Assembly (NCBI GenBank): GCA_009746045.1
Contig: RPFO01000034.1
Coordinates: 124,001-188,000, forward strand
Direction of reading: 5' to 3'
DNA: 64,000 nucleotides
DNA from: Mesostigma viride
Taxonomy: Eukaryota > Streptophyta > Mesostigmatophyceae > Mesostigmatales > Mesostigmataceae
Shown: positions 26,092-37,422 of the stretch, piece by piece
How positions within the stretch are numbered: position 1 is the first letter of the stretch
Layout of the letters: every line of letters begins with the position of its first letter
Position numbers and translations under genes: made by a program
Notes under the pieces: model-generated
The model's input: only the letters and a program-made list of their open reading frames with translations
Database searches by the model: none
Told to the model about the DNA's origin: nothing

Positions 26092-27798
26092 TTAACCCCT
26101 AAATGGTCTGGCTGCCGATTTTCCGCCTAAAACTGAGTTACAGCCGACACGTCGGCCCCTTCTCGGGGGACCAAATGCCGCGAAAACTATTGAGAATTAG
26201 GAAAAGTTTAGCTGAGAAGATCGAAAGTTTATAATTTTCCTCACAGCATGGTACTAGGGTTTGCATACTTCTGACAAAGTTATAGAGGTGTTCTGGCCGG
26301 TCAAAGTACAAGGGGTCAGGGTACTTTTTCACGTCCAACGTGCATTCCGGAAAACGACGACCTGGCCATGGCGGCTTGCGCCCACGCATGGCATTTACGT
26401 TTTCGTTCGAATTTTCTGACCAAACTTAGGAAATTGATTTTATACGTCCTAAAGATCACACAGGCCAATTTTTGGACCGCGGGAATGCCATTTGATAGGT
26501 GTCGGCAGCGTTCTTGCTGGAAAAAACTGCGATCAGGCCGGACGATAGAAACGTTGACAGCAATACCTTTCCGGCGTATTTTAAAGGATATATTGGTTTC
26601 TTTGTACTTTTTATGATACATAGTAGTCGTAAACGTGCAAGGGTGGCCAGAAATCGCCGAATCCAGCGACCATGCTGCACAACTTTGGTGTGCCGAAATG
26701 CGCCATTTTGCGGCCACCGCCTGGGCCAAGGTAACGCCATCCATGCCTGGTAAAGCTTCAGCATCGTTTTCCTATCGATGTTTGACGTTTATATATACGT
26801 TCTAGCTGGTGTAGCACATTCTTTTTGCATTATTCATGCTCTTTCTTGACCCTGGCCTGGCCCCTTTCTAAAACACCCTTCTTAGATGCTTCCCTCAGTC
26901 AGTTGACCTGCCACAGTGTGATGGTGATAAGTTTTAGAGGCTGTATGGGTTTGAATACCTCCATATATGTTTGTTATACATTTCCCACACACATATTGCA
27001 TGAGTGTGAGGCAGTTGGCTGGTCTCTGTGGCATCATCAAGCATGTAACCGGTGAGTAGAAGCTTCCCATTGTCAGCATGTGCCACCAGGTGTGCTGGCC
27101 ATCACCTGGCAAGCTATAGCAGCTTAGGCCTAGTTTATCCTTGCTAGGGCAAGCTGAAATAGGCTTAAAATCACTAGTTTGTTGGTGGCTGCCTCCTAGA
27201 ATGCATGCCTTACGTAGGGTATCCGTACCACGTTACCTACGTGCATGGACAAGGTGGCACCTGCACATAGGTGCCATGTAAGGGCAGTGTGATGATGCAG
27301 TTATGTTTCCCCATCATTGTGGAAGGGAAATGTATTGTGTGGCATGGTTGGGGGCCATATTAGTAAGTATTAGTAGGTAGTATGCCCACTCCTACCCCCT
27401 TGGTTGCTTTTTACCAACGGTACCCCTATGGGCTGTACTGGGTGTAACTGCTGGCATACCCACCCAAATGATGACCCCAATGGCTCAAACTGTTCAGCAA
27501 CTAATTGTTTATCATCCCTGAAGTGGTAGGTGCCTAGCTCTTACAACATAATTCAAAATGCACATTCTACCAAAAATGAAAACGCTCGTCTTGACCCCCC
27601 TGACTTTGACGGCAGTTATACATGGCCTACCCTGCATATATGTAAGGTTGTGATATACCAACCCGAAGGGCAACTCATGGACATGCTTGGCCCCCAAGGA
27701 CAGCCATTGGATATGGGTGGGTTGGATGGCATCTGGTTTGCAAAATTGTGAAGTTACAGCCGATGCATCGGCAGTATTTCTGCCCATTTAGGGGTTAA
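26092..27798. mobile_element. piggyBac-like element (TTAA target duplication), 1.7 kb
   Basis: The sequence between TTAA at 26092-26095 and TTAA at 27795-27798 starts CCCCTAAATGG and ends CCATTTAGGGG, an 11-bp perfect inverted terminus. It interrupts ORF1 of element B. The subterminal motif AGTTACAGCCGA..TCGG lies near both ends (26137-26156 and 27752-27771) and contains a palindrome. TTAA plus CCC(T/C) termini is the piggyBac signature. No convincing DDD transposase was found, so it is probably non-autonomous or decayed. Confidence 0.75.
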
Positions 27799-28702
27799 GG
27801 CCCATGCGACCAAGGATTTCTCTCTCAAACGCACGCGTAAGCTTCTCAGAATTCTCACCTTCCTCCATGGTGAAGTTCTTGACAATGACGTTGAGGCTGC
27901 GCTTGGCGAGCTCGGCCTCGATCCTCGCGGAGGTCAAGCGTCTGCCGTAATTGAAGCTGGGCGCTGCGACGGCGGAGGTGGTGGAGGTGGTGTGTTGCTT
28001 AAGCATGTCCGCCCAGGTGGTGATGGGAGGAGCATCGCCGGCCAGGCCAGCCGGGGCTGGCTTGGCGGCAATTTCCTTCACCGCCTGGGCGGTGAGGCCT
28101 GCGGTGTTTTGCAGGACCTCGATGGCGATTGCATTGTCTTTAAGGCGCTGGTCAATGTCGAGGAGCTGGGCTTTGATGTCGGCGGTGGAGGTGGAGGTGG
28201 CAGTGGAGGTGGAGGCGACGGCGGTGGAAATGTGAGGAAGTTCAGCAGTCAGCGTGCCACCGATTGCGGCTACGTCGGCAGCAAGGGGGGTCACGTGCTG
28301 CTGAAAGGCTTCCGTGAGGATGGAACGGAATGTGGCTGCGGAGATGGTGGGGGACCAGATCTCGCCGTCAGACTTCTGGAGGAGTGAGCAGAGAATCAGA
28401 TGCTGAAGGTCAGGCCGGTTGTAGTGGAGGCCCGTCAGCAGTAGATCTCGGCATTGAATCCTGCGGCCGGCATTTGGCTCGAGAAGGTGATTGATGCTGT
28501 GAAGGTGGAGGCACAGCTCAAGGAGCGAGGCGTAATCCCCGAGGAAAATGCACTCTAGAGCAGTGCACGGGGCAATGTTGTACCAGTCGTAATCGTCGAC
28601 ATTGAAGGTTTTTAGCTTGAAACGCGGTTCGCGTGGAAAGGATGAGCGGCTGCGTTTAGGTTCTGGCGATGCCGATGGCGAGGCCGGGGAGGAGTGAACC
28701 AC
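27799..28702 (-). pseudogene. ORF1 of element B copy 2, interrupted
   Basis: ATG at 28702. The N-terminal half (FNVDDYDWYNIAPCTALECI, GDYASLLELCLHLHSINH) is followed by a Ser/Thr/Ala linker, a coiled-coil-like LDIDQRLKDNAIAIEVLQNT and then RSLNVIVKNFTMEEGENSEK. The frame runs into the insertion at MGL and stops at once; the C-terminal part lies at 26091-25740 on the other side. No known enzyme motif is present. The protein is best read as an L1 ORF1-like RNA-binding protein. Confidence 0.65.
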
Positions 28703-28794
28703 TAACGCTTGGCTATAGGGTCACCGTGGCCTGCGAGGCCGGGAGGCGAAGCTGCAGCCGGAGCTGCAGGCGCATTGGCTTGGCTCATCACAGT

Positions 28795-29140
28795 TTCCAA
28801 ACTGCGATTCGTCGAGAGGCGTTTGCTCATCGTATATTGCGTAATAGCTTCGGAAAATTATAGCAGCATGTCCGTCGTAGAAATTAGACGCATCGATTGT
28901 GATATTCACGGCTAAATTCGGTGCTCAAACGTGAAAGTTATGAGCGCCGCCGTCAGCCATGGCTACGGAGAAGCCATGCCCTAGCTCTTGTATAGCCATG
29001 ATGATGAGTATATGCACCACCATGATGTATCAGAGCTCAAAGGCCTGGCATGGGGTGGAAGATCAGCATGGCCAAACAATGGCTAGGGCATGGCTTCTCA
29101 GACGCACATGCTGATATAATTTTCCGACGCTATTACGCAA
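28795..29140. repeat. Head-to-head 5' ends of element B copies 2 and 3
   Basis: GCGTAATAGCTTCGGAAAAT..AGCAGCATG (about 28840-28870) reappears inverted at about 29108-29140. The 5' ends of the minus copy 2 and the plus copy 3 therefore face each other about 240 bp apart. Confidence 0.6.
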
Positions 29141-32100
29141 AACAAACGCGCCTCGACGCAACGCAGCCTGGCGGCTGCGCTCGGCAATGAAGATACGTCT
29201 GCAGCTCAGGCTGCAGCTTCGCCATCAGGTCCGGCAGGCGGCGATGACACTAGTCGTGCACTGGTGGTCGTCCAGCAACCTCCCGGGCTTAACGCCTCGC
29301 CATCTGCATCGCCTGACCCCAAGCGCACCCGCTCAGCCGACAAAACAGGAGGCCGGGTCTTCACGCCCCCCAGAACCGAGCTTTCGGCTCCGGCCTTTCA
29401 AGGTCGAAGATTACGACTGGGCCAACCCGTCTCCGACCGATGCTATGCGCTGCATCTTCTCCGGGGATTACGCTTCGCTTTACGACCTGTGCCACCATCT
29501 CCACGCCACCGTCGCCTCCTACTCCCGGACGGCCGCCGATGGCTCCCCCTCCCGCTGCGGCGCTGCCCGGGTGCCCCCGCCCCGAACTCCAGCACGCCAT
29601 CATCAACTCCCTTCTCCAGCGCTCCGACGGCGAGATCTGGGCTGCAACCGTCACCGCCCCCACACTTTGTTCCATCCTCGCGGAAGCCTTTCAGCAGCAC
29701 GTGACCCCCCTTGCTGCCGACGTAGCAGCAATCGGTGGCACGCTGGCTACTGAACTTCCTCACATTTCCACCGCCGCCGCCTCCACCTCCACTGCCATTT
29801 CCGCCTCCACTGCCGACATCACAGCCCAGCTCCTCGACCTCGACCAACGCCTTCAAGCCACCGCCACCGCCCTTGAGTGCTTGCATGACACCGCCGGCCT
29901 CACTCACCGCCCAAGCGGTGAAGGACATCGCCGCCCAGCCGGCGCCTGCTGGCCCGGCCGGCGATGCCCCCTCCACCTGGGCGGACTTGCTTAAGCAGCA
30001 CACCACCTAGCTCCACCACCTCCACCATCACGGCACAACTCAAGCAACAAGCCCTCGACCTTCGCGAGGCTGCCGAGCTCGACAAGCGCAGCCACAATGT
30101 CATCGTCAAGCACTTCGACCAGCCGGCAGGTGAGACCTCCACGAGCCTCCTTGAGGCATTTAAGCGCGCCATTCCTGGTTGGCAAATACGTGCGTATTGT
30201 CAAAATAAATACGGCAATACGCGTTTTTTTGGCCCCGACGTACTCTACGCGTATTTTGTCAGGTCGAATACGTGGTTTGGACTTAAAAATTTTCGAGGTT
30301 CGAGCTGGGGCAGCGCTTGGCGCCAGGCCAACCGGACCGTGGCGCGGCGCCTACCTTTACCAAGATTTTCTACTATAAACTAGGCTTTTCGCAAGTCCAG
30401 TGATGACTTGGCAGTTGGCAAGCTAGCTGAAATTACACGGAGAGAGTGCCAGCATGATGAAAATGCCAGCTGTGCTGGGAACGTGGTACTTGTAACACAG
30501 CCTGTATCGTGTTTTTCTTGCATGGCGGTGTTCCATTGGATTTTGTCGCCAAGGGCAATCGTGTTTTTGCAGCCATGCCAGAAAAAGGGGGCCAGAGCAT
30601 AATTTTGTAACGAAAAGAACTGTCTTGGTGAAGGATGCTCTGGGGAAAACAGTTTCGCAGCTAGCTTAAGTTTAGCTGCTAATTTTGCGGCCACAATTTT
30701 ACCAGTGGCGATGGCAAGCAGATTAGTGCGACCCTGATGCGCGCACATTTTGCGGGCATCGCAGGGCAGGGCATAGAAGCTTGCCCTGATGCAAAGATTG
30801 GGCAGAAACGGAGGTTGGAATTCCAGGCCGGAGTTGTGGAGCAAGAAGGCCGGGCTGAAGGCGAGAAAGCAGCAGCATGCACCTTAGCTTCAGGACAATG
30901 GCGGAGAGCGGCCACGGCCTTGCTTCGGGGTCGGCAGGTGCAGGAGATCCTCGCCAGCAGACAATCACGAGGTTTGTGAGCCCCATAAACGAAGAAGAAT
31001 GCCATCTCCTGGTGGCGAACTTCTTTGTTGAGAATGCTATTTCCTTTCACGCGGCTCAGATCGCCGCTCTTTCAAGGCGATGATTGCCGGCCTTAGTCAG
31101 TACAAAGGGCTGATCACTGCTCCCGGACTTGGCATGCACAATAAATGCTTGCAAGGAATGTGCACATATTGCATCAAAAATTTATGGCAGGCTGGTAGGG
31201 AATAAGTGCAAGGAATGGTGCAGATAAAATTATGCCTTCCGCCATAATTTACTGCTCTCCATGCATAACTATGCCCCTACTAGGCCTAAACCCTAACTAA
31301 AGGCCCATTAATAACCATGCTGCACACTGCCACGTATTCAGGTGACGTATTCTGCCATGCTCCACGTATAATACTCGTATTTTGAGGCCGACGTATTTGA
31401 CGTACCGACGTATTTGCCAACCTGGGCGCCATTCTTGCCCCCATGCAACTCACTGGTGAGCTGGACATGTCGGCTATCCGCCTTCCCCGCGCGCGGGGTA
31501 AGGCTGGCCCGGCACCTGTGCTCCTCACCTTTAATAAGTACATGTCGGACAAGCTGGCGTTCCTTCAATGCGGCAAGAAGCTCTCGGAGACTCGCTTCAC
31601 GCTGGACGACGACTTGACCCTGGCCCAGCAACAGCGGCGACGCGATCGAGCTATGGCCGACCTACCTTCAGCTCCGGCAGCGTGCAGGGGGGACTGAGCC
31701 GGTATACTGGAGGGGGGCGGTCATCTACGTTGACCACAAGCCCTGGCAGGCCCCTCCTGCCACCCCAGACTAGGGAATATACCAGTAGTGTAGATTAGAT
31801 AGGCTTAGCCTTTGCAAGTGGCCCACGCGCATGTGCGCCCATAATGGCCATGGATGATGCTTTCAGTATTTAGCCGCGCCCAGCCTACAGTGATGTGACC
31901 CCCCTGGATGATGCATTAAGAATTTGGCCATGCTATGCCTATGCTGGGAGTTACTCTCTGCTGAGATGCCATGTGTACACCAGCTATAGCCTAGCCACAT
32001 ACCCTCCACCCCATATGTCATGCAGGCCTTCTAGGCCCTCTCCTCAAGCCCCCCCTGGGTGCCTGTGCTTGTTAAGGAGGCATGAACCATCATGGCGGTG

Positions 32101-32240
32101 CAGGTGCACCTTGTGCACCCAGAGCATGCAGGTGATAGTTGTACATCCTCCACCTGCAGGTTGTAGCCCTGATTGTATTACAAACCCATAGATGCCCCTT
32201 TCTCAGGGCTATGTGTTACATATGCTCCCAACGGACTCTA
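29108..32240 (+). mobile_element. Element B copy 3 (plus), split by a TIR element
   Basis: 5' part 29108-30173, 3' part 31426 to about 32240, together about 1.9 kb. ORF1 pieces are spread over several frames: VEDYDWANPSPTDAMRCIF near 29405, ELQHAIINSLLQRSDGEIW near 29585, and after the insert LDMSAIRLPRARGKAGPAP to about 31773. Its end near 32235 carries a variant of the terminal hairpin (TGCTCCCAACGGACTCTATG). Confidence 0.65.
30174..31425. mobile_element. TIR DNA element, 1.25 kb, with 8-bp target duplication
   Basis: Termini CCTGGTTGGCAAATACG (30174-30190) and CGTATTTGCCAACCTGG (31409-31425) are inverted with one mismatch in 17 bp. They are flanked by GCGCCATT on both sides (30166-30173 and 31426-31433). 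The ends are rich in AATACG/CGTATT subterminal repeats. No transposase was recognised. The 8-bp duplication would fit hAT-like enzymes, but the termini do not prove the superfamily. Confidence 0.75.
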
Positions 32241-32509
32241 TGATTTTAATGGCTTCTCAGCAGAGAGTAACTCTCTGCATGGGCACAGCATAACTCAATG
32301 AAGCTAGGCATCATCTGGTGTGGACTTTTCGTGATAGACTCGGCATGGACATGTGCTACACTAGACGTGACGGGCTCACACCCGGGCAGCCTCCCGTAAG
32401 TAAGTAAGTAAGTACTTGCGTGTCATGCGCAAAGGCATGCCACGGAGTACTATGCTAATCTCATTAGAGAAAATAATTACACAAAATATCGTCTGCATCA
32501 TTCCCCAAC

Positions 32510-33540
32510 CATTAAGCACTAGATGGGGATGTAATCCTCATCCGAGCTGTCCTCTACTGTAATGGCAGACGAGGCGGTAGTGTAGCGGCTATCCTCAGGG
32601 CCAATAAGCTCCACCTGCGGACTTCTACCCTGGCTAGCAACGGGCCGTGGGGCCCGTGGGGAGAAAACAGGAGCATACCCCTCAGGAAGGTGCTTATCGC
32701 AGATGGCAGCCCATTTCTCCTTGTCAATCATGCGGGCACGGAGTACGGAGTCACATAGGTCCGGGTCGCGCCGCGCCGGCGCCGGGCGCGCGCAAGTTTG
32801 CCAGTGGGTTGCGATGGGACATGGGGACCCGGCCATAGGAGGAGGTGTCTACCTGGTTGGCCCGTCTTAGGCCCCTCGGCAGGGCCCACATCGGTATTCA
32901 CCTGGTCTGTGCGGGCAAGATGGCCGGCAAAGAGGAGGCGGCGGTGTCGGATGGTATGGGTGACAAGAGGGAGCTCGCAGTAGAGCTCGGCCCGAGTGCG
33001 GCGTTCTTGGTAGCGGACGCCGAGGATATGACGGAGCATTCTAGTGACGGTGCCGTCAAGCTGCTGGCTCAGCGCCTGGTCCAGGGTCCACGCCTCGCAG
33101 CCGTAAACGGGAGGATGCTGAGGACAAGGACCTAATTGAACAGAATGCGCTTGCGTCGCTCACTCAGGTAGCGGCAGGTCCAGAACCTGTCGAGGCGGCG
33201 GAGGGCCGCCCAGGCCTGGCCAATGCGGGTGTTGATGTCGTCTGCCGTGGAGGGAAGCCAGCTGCCAAGGATCGAGCTTGAAGCGAGTCGCCGGGGGGAC
33301 GGGGCTGCCGTCCAGCAAGAGGAGGGTAGGTGGGGCTATCCCAGCAGGGAAGCCTCCTGGTTTGTCTGTAATATGGAGGCAGATGGTACGCAAGGATAGA
33401 TGGCAAGTTGTGATAAAGGAGACCACCCCGCCAAGTCTGTGGGGGCTCCGCGTGTGACCGCGTATGGCATTCATAGCGATTCGGGCCGCGGTGCCCACAC
33501 CCCTGTAACTAGGACCTAGACAGCTTACACCATCCATTCC
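32510..33540 (-). pseudogene. LINE-E fragment: reverse transcriptase C-terminal region, degraded
   Basis: The minus strand reads LLLLDGSPVPPATRFKL (about 33320), then VLVLSILP and LDGTVTRMLRHILGVRY, HRRLLFAGHLARTDQVNTD, GQPGRHLLLWPGP, and a C-terminus ending EDSSDEDYIPI at 32519. These match the post-RT segment of LINE-A and LINE-C in this window. Several indels break the frame. Confidence 0.65.
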
Positions 33541-33965
33541 ATCCCATGTTCCCCTCCCACTGAGGACTTCTGCTCACGTGACGCAGTCACGTGTCTACTG
33601 ATCTGGCCGGTGTGTGGCACATCATAGGCACACATTTATTAAATTAATCTACTCGTGACTGCGTCACGTGAGCATAAGTCCTCAGTGGGAGGGGAACATG
33701 GGATGGAATGGATGGTGTAAGCTATCTAGGTCCTAGTTACAGGGGTGTGGGCACCGCGGCCCGAATCGCTATGAATGCCATACGCGGTCACACGCGGAGC
33801 CCCCACAGACTTGGGGGTGGTCTCCTTCATCACAACTTGCCATCTATCCTTGCGTACCATCTGCCTCCACATTACAGACAAACCAGGAGGCTGCCCGGGT
33901 GTGAGCCCGTCACGTCTAGTGTAGCACATGTCCATGCCGAGTCTATCACGAAAAGTCCACGGGTG
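33541..33965. repeat. Inverted duplication of LINE-E 5' sequence
   Basis: The sequence CCCATGTTCCCCTCCCACTG and its neighbours near 33545 reappear inverted near 33690 around a centre at about 33625. The plus arm then continues to about 33960, ending in a copy of the inverted segment at 32320-32395 (GGGCTCACACCCGGGCAGCC). Confidence 0.6.
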
Positions 33966-34069
33966 GCCGGGCGGCCCTGCCGCGCGCGGCCTGGGGCACG
34001 CCAGGTGAGGCACACATGTGCATGGCTAAATGATGCTAAGGCATCAGCTGGTATGGGGCCCGTAGTAGG

Positions 34070-34395
34070 CGTACATGTACAAGGCCACGGTGGCTAGGCC
34101 TTACTATTCTACACTACAACTGCTGTATTCCCCTAAGCTGGGGTGTCTGCAGGTGCTGGGGCAGCGGGGGTCGCGCTTGCCAGGGCTTGCATGTGGCCGA
34201 CGTAGATGGCCGCCCCCATCCAGTACACCGGCTTCCCCGCCGCGGTCTGCCGGAGCTGGAGGTAGGTCGGCCATAGCTCCTGTCGCTGTTGTTGCTGCGC
34301 CAGGGTCAAGTCGTCGTCCAGGGTGTAGTGAGTCTTCTCGAGCCGCTTCCGGCGTCTGAGAAACGAAATCTTGTCCGCCGGGTTCTCAAAGATCA
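34070..34395 (-). pseudogene. Element B copy 5 fragment (ORF1 C-terminus)
   Basis: The minus strand reads NPADKISFLRRRKRLEKTHY, TLDDDLTLAQQQQRQELWPT and YLQLRQTAAGKPVYW, the ORF1 C-terminus of element B with a short 3' part. Confidence 0.65.
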
Positions 34396-34429
34396 AGTCT
34401 GGTTAGGCAGCGGTGATAAAATAAATCAA

Positions 34430-35235
34430 TAACATTTCCCCGTGCACTGCTCTGAAGTGCATTTGCTTTGGGGACTACTACGCCTCGCTTCTTGAGCTGT
34501 GCATCCACCTTCACCACAGCATCCACCGCCTCCTCGAATATGACGGCACTGATTTTACGCAGAGCCGCGAACTGCTGCTGACGGGCCCTCTACACCCGGC
34601 CCGAGCTTCAGCACATGCTTCTCTGATCTCTACTCACGAAGTCTGACGGCGAGATCTGGGCTCCTACCATTTCCGCAGCCACTTACCGCTCCATCCTTAC
34701 GGAAGCCGTCCACTGAGCAGCACGTCACCCCCCTTGCTACCGATATGGCAGCAATGGGAGGCACGCTGGCTACTGAGCTCCCTCACATTTCCACCATCGT
34801 CGGCACCTCCACCCTCCTCGCCTCCACCTCCACTGCCGCCTCCACCTCCACCGCCGACATCAAAACCCAGCTCCACGACATCGACCAGCGCCTCCATGAC
34901 CACGACATCGCCATCGAGGCCCTGCAAAACACCGCAGGCCTCACCGCCCAGGCGGTGAAGGACATCGCTGCCCAGCCGGCATCTGCTGGCCCGGCCAGCG
35001 ACGCTCCTTCCACCCAGAGGACAAGCAGCGGTTCCTCTCTCGTCGCAAGCGGTTGCACGACCTCACCTGGACGCTGGACGACGACCTGACCCCCGCTCAG
35101 CAGTAGCAGCGACGCGACCTGTGGCCGGAGTACATCCGCCACAAGCAGGACCCCCAGAAGCCCAAGGTGTACTGGAGGGGCGGGGACCTGATGATCAACC
35201 ACAAGATGTGGACGCCCCCCGCGGGCTAGACTAGC
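34430..35235 (+). pseudogene. Element B copy 6 fragment (ORF1, head to head with copy 5)
   Basis: Pieces of ORF1 in several frames: DYYASLLELCIHLHHSIHRL near 34470, then MAAMGGTLATELPHIST and DIDQRLHDHDIAIEALQNT, then a jump to DDLTPAQQ near 35080. The end resembles WRGGDLMINHKMWTPP. Confidence 0.55.
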
Positions 35236-35599
35236 TAATAGCCCTAGCTTGTATCCGTTGGTAGTCACTGCCGCTATGGCAGCCATGCTTAGAACGTTTG
35301 CCTCAGTAGCCGTGCCAACATACCTAGTCACGTGCACCGCTAATGAACGCACGGTACACAACCAGCCATGTAGCCTTAGCTTAGTCCTTGTACAGCCATG
35401 CTACGTCTTGGCTATGATCAGTTTACTCGCCTACGCTCAGTCCTTGTTATGCCATGCTCACATGGGTCTTATTGCACCCACAGATTGCCGGATCGTTAGC
35501 GTGTCCGTTTAGCTAACGTGCCCGAATGCAGCTGTGGCATGCCTTAGGCATGAAGGAGACTGGGGGTCTCTGCCCTTTCTCCTGTTGTGCACACACAGG

Positions 35600-35800
35600 G
35601 ATTAAAAGCACTTCGGTGCTCCGTGATCGACTCCCCAACGGGAGCACGAGGTTAATTAATTAATTAACTAATTAAGAACACAACTCCGTTGGGAGTGTAT
35701 GTAAGTAATGTAACACATAGCCCAGAGAGGCCGGGGGCATGTGGACGTTTGTAATACATTCTGAGCTACAACCTGCAGGTGGGGGGATGTAAACCGCCAC
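35600..35800. mobile_element. Abutting 3' tails: LINE-C-like (plus) and element B (minus)
   Basis: 35610-35655 ends ACTCCCCAACGGGAGCACGA, then GGTTAATTAATTAATTAA (LINE-C type tail). It is directly followed by AAGAACACAACTCCGTTGGG.., the element B tail read on the minus strand to about 35800. Two integrations share one AT-rich junction. Confidence 0.65.
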
Positions 35801-36410
35801 CTTCTTTGGTAGCCGCCCGAGATCCGGGGAATTACGCAAAGAGTCGTACTGTGCGCCGATTTGCGGCGAGGCTACTTTGAGTAGACGAACCACGAGCTGG
35901 ACCGCACAAAAGCTCGATTCTATGACCGAGTGGCAACAAGCCATTATTATCAAGGAAAAAGAAGCCATTATTATCAAGAAGCCATTATTATGTTCAGGCA
36001 GCTTGTAAAATAGCAGCAGGGTTCTGCGTGGTCTGTAAAGTTTCTTGGAGATCCTTGCGCAAACTGAGTGCTTACTTACATTACTAGGAGAGAAACCTCC
36101 TCGTCGTTATCCCCTATGGACCTTTCTAGACAATCTGGTTGAACATGTAGACATGGACTTCAGAGCCAGATCCTGCCGAATGCTGAGAGCCTGAGACAAA
36201 GCCATGCGGGATAAAATGATGCACCCTAAACCTGCCCATGTCAAGCACCAACATAATGCTGATTCACCATGAACTGCGATCTCTCAGAATCCTAAGAAAG
36301 GGCAGCTGCCAGCAAGTTGGAAGGCCATTCTCAGTATTCCTGGCATCATGTCTTGCTCGTATACTTTTCCCAGAGTGGGAGAATGATCTCATGAGGGTCA
36401 TTCTTTTTAC
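35801..36410. other. No feature recognised
   Basis: No coding exon, RNA or repeat could be supported. A downstream exon of the GRAM-like gene might lie here but was not found. Confidence 0.4.
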
Positions 36411-37422
36411 CCAGCACCCCGGTCCCTGTCAGCACGATGGAGGGTGCATTCACGGCGGCACCTGGGCGCAGCTTCAGCCTGGCCGCATGCAGCAGCACTG
36501 ATGCCGTCTCCTCACACTCGTCCACCGCCACCACGTCGCTAAACGGCAGCACCTGCGCGTGATCATCACATAGAAAAAGGTGACCAAAGATATTAGCGGA
36601 GCAATCACATATTCCTGAATGCAAGGTGACATGAGCAAATCAGCAACCATATACTATGTCAATCCAGGAGGAGTGACAATCCAAGAGGAGAAGATGTCGC
36701 TGTTGACCGAGAATGCAAGACCTCAAAAAACGGAACAACGTTGGGTCATATACTCCAACAGGTAAAAGGGAGACAGTGAGGCCCTGGGGAATAGGACGAA
36801 CGCCGCAATCCCACCTGCAACATGCATTAGGTTCAACGAAAAGTTCTACAAAAGAGTGGAAACCTCGCTATATGTTTGGGACAAAGGTGTCAACCACCGC
36901 TTGCTTGGAATGAAGGGGGGCACTCACCATTTCTATAACAAAGAGAACTACAACCCTTGAAAAAAAAACCCAACACCCACCACATTCTTGGAAAAAAGAA
37001 AAGGAGGCACCCACCAATTGCTTGGAATAAAAAGAGGCACAAACTAATTGTAGAAAAGAGACACTCTACGAGAGACATGCACCGGTTGCTTGGACCAGGA
37101 AAAAAGAGGCACCCACTCATTCCATGGGACAAGCATCAAGAGGCACCCACCATGGAAAAATTAGTAGGGGTGCGCGTTCACCCGTTGCATGGAGCAAACT
37201 GTAGAAGTGTGCACTCACCAGTTGCATGGAATGAGAAGTAGGAGGACGCACTAACCAGTTGTTTGGAGCCCATCAGCCCGTAGAAGAAGACCCCGTCCGC
37301 CGTGACGTATAAGTGGCCAGAGAAGCTCTTCCCCGCCGGCACTTTAGGGGTGGGGGGCGCACCGGGCTGTGTCCCTGGACCTGGGGTGGTTTCTGGTGGC
37401 GGTGTCACCCGCACCTCCTCTT
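36411..37422 (-). CDS. GRAM-like domain protein, two exons of a partial gene
   Basis: Exon A, 37422-37256: EEEVRVTPPPETTPG, then KSFSGHLYVTADGVFFYGLM and GSKQL, with donor GTTAGT. Exon B, 36552-36411, after acceptor GCGCAG: VLPFSDVVAVDECEETASVL, then LHAARLKLRPG and SIVLTGTG, with donor GTAAAA. Joined in phase they give GxLYVTxxxVFFYG..LPFSDVVxVxxxx, the beta-strand layout of a GRAM (PH-like, membrane lipid binding) domain. N- and C-terminal exons are not identified. Similarity is by pattern only, so the domain call is tentative. The intron carries about ten decayed copies of the exon A end and donor. Confidence 0.5.
36890..37268 (-). repeat. About ten degenerate copies of the exon A end plus donor (GRAM-like gene)
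   Basis: On the minus strand the exon end CCAAACAACTG with donor GTTAGTGC is followed by CCATGCAACTGGTGAGTGC, CCATGCAACGGGTGAACGC, CCATGGTGGGTGCC, CCATGGAATGAGTGGGTGCC, CCAAGCAACCGGTGCATG, CCAAGCAATTGGTGGGTGCC, CCAAGAATGTGGTGGGTG and CCAAGCAAGCGGTGG. Pyrimidine-rich spacers make units of about 30-50 bp. Most keep a GTGAGT- or GTGGGT-like donor. Confidence 0.8.

Larger units (their letters stand above)
25357..28870 (-). mobile_element. Element B copy 2 (minus), split by a piggyBac-like insertion
   Basis: The element runs from about 28870 down to 27799, then resumes at 26091 and ends at 25357. Without the insert it is about 1.8 kb, close to full length. ORF1 is the only coding region. Confidence 0.75.

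Noticed and set aside
26316-26764. Possible transposase inside the TTAA-flanked element
   Set aside because: The 142-aa and 102-aa minus frames lack the conserved aspartates and spacing of piggyBac transposases as far as can be seen.
36956-37241. 94-aa Lys/His-rich frame
   Set aside because: It is the plus-strand reading of the junction-repeat array in the GRAM-like gene intron.
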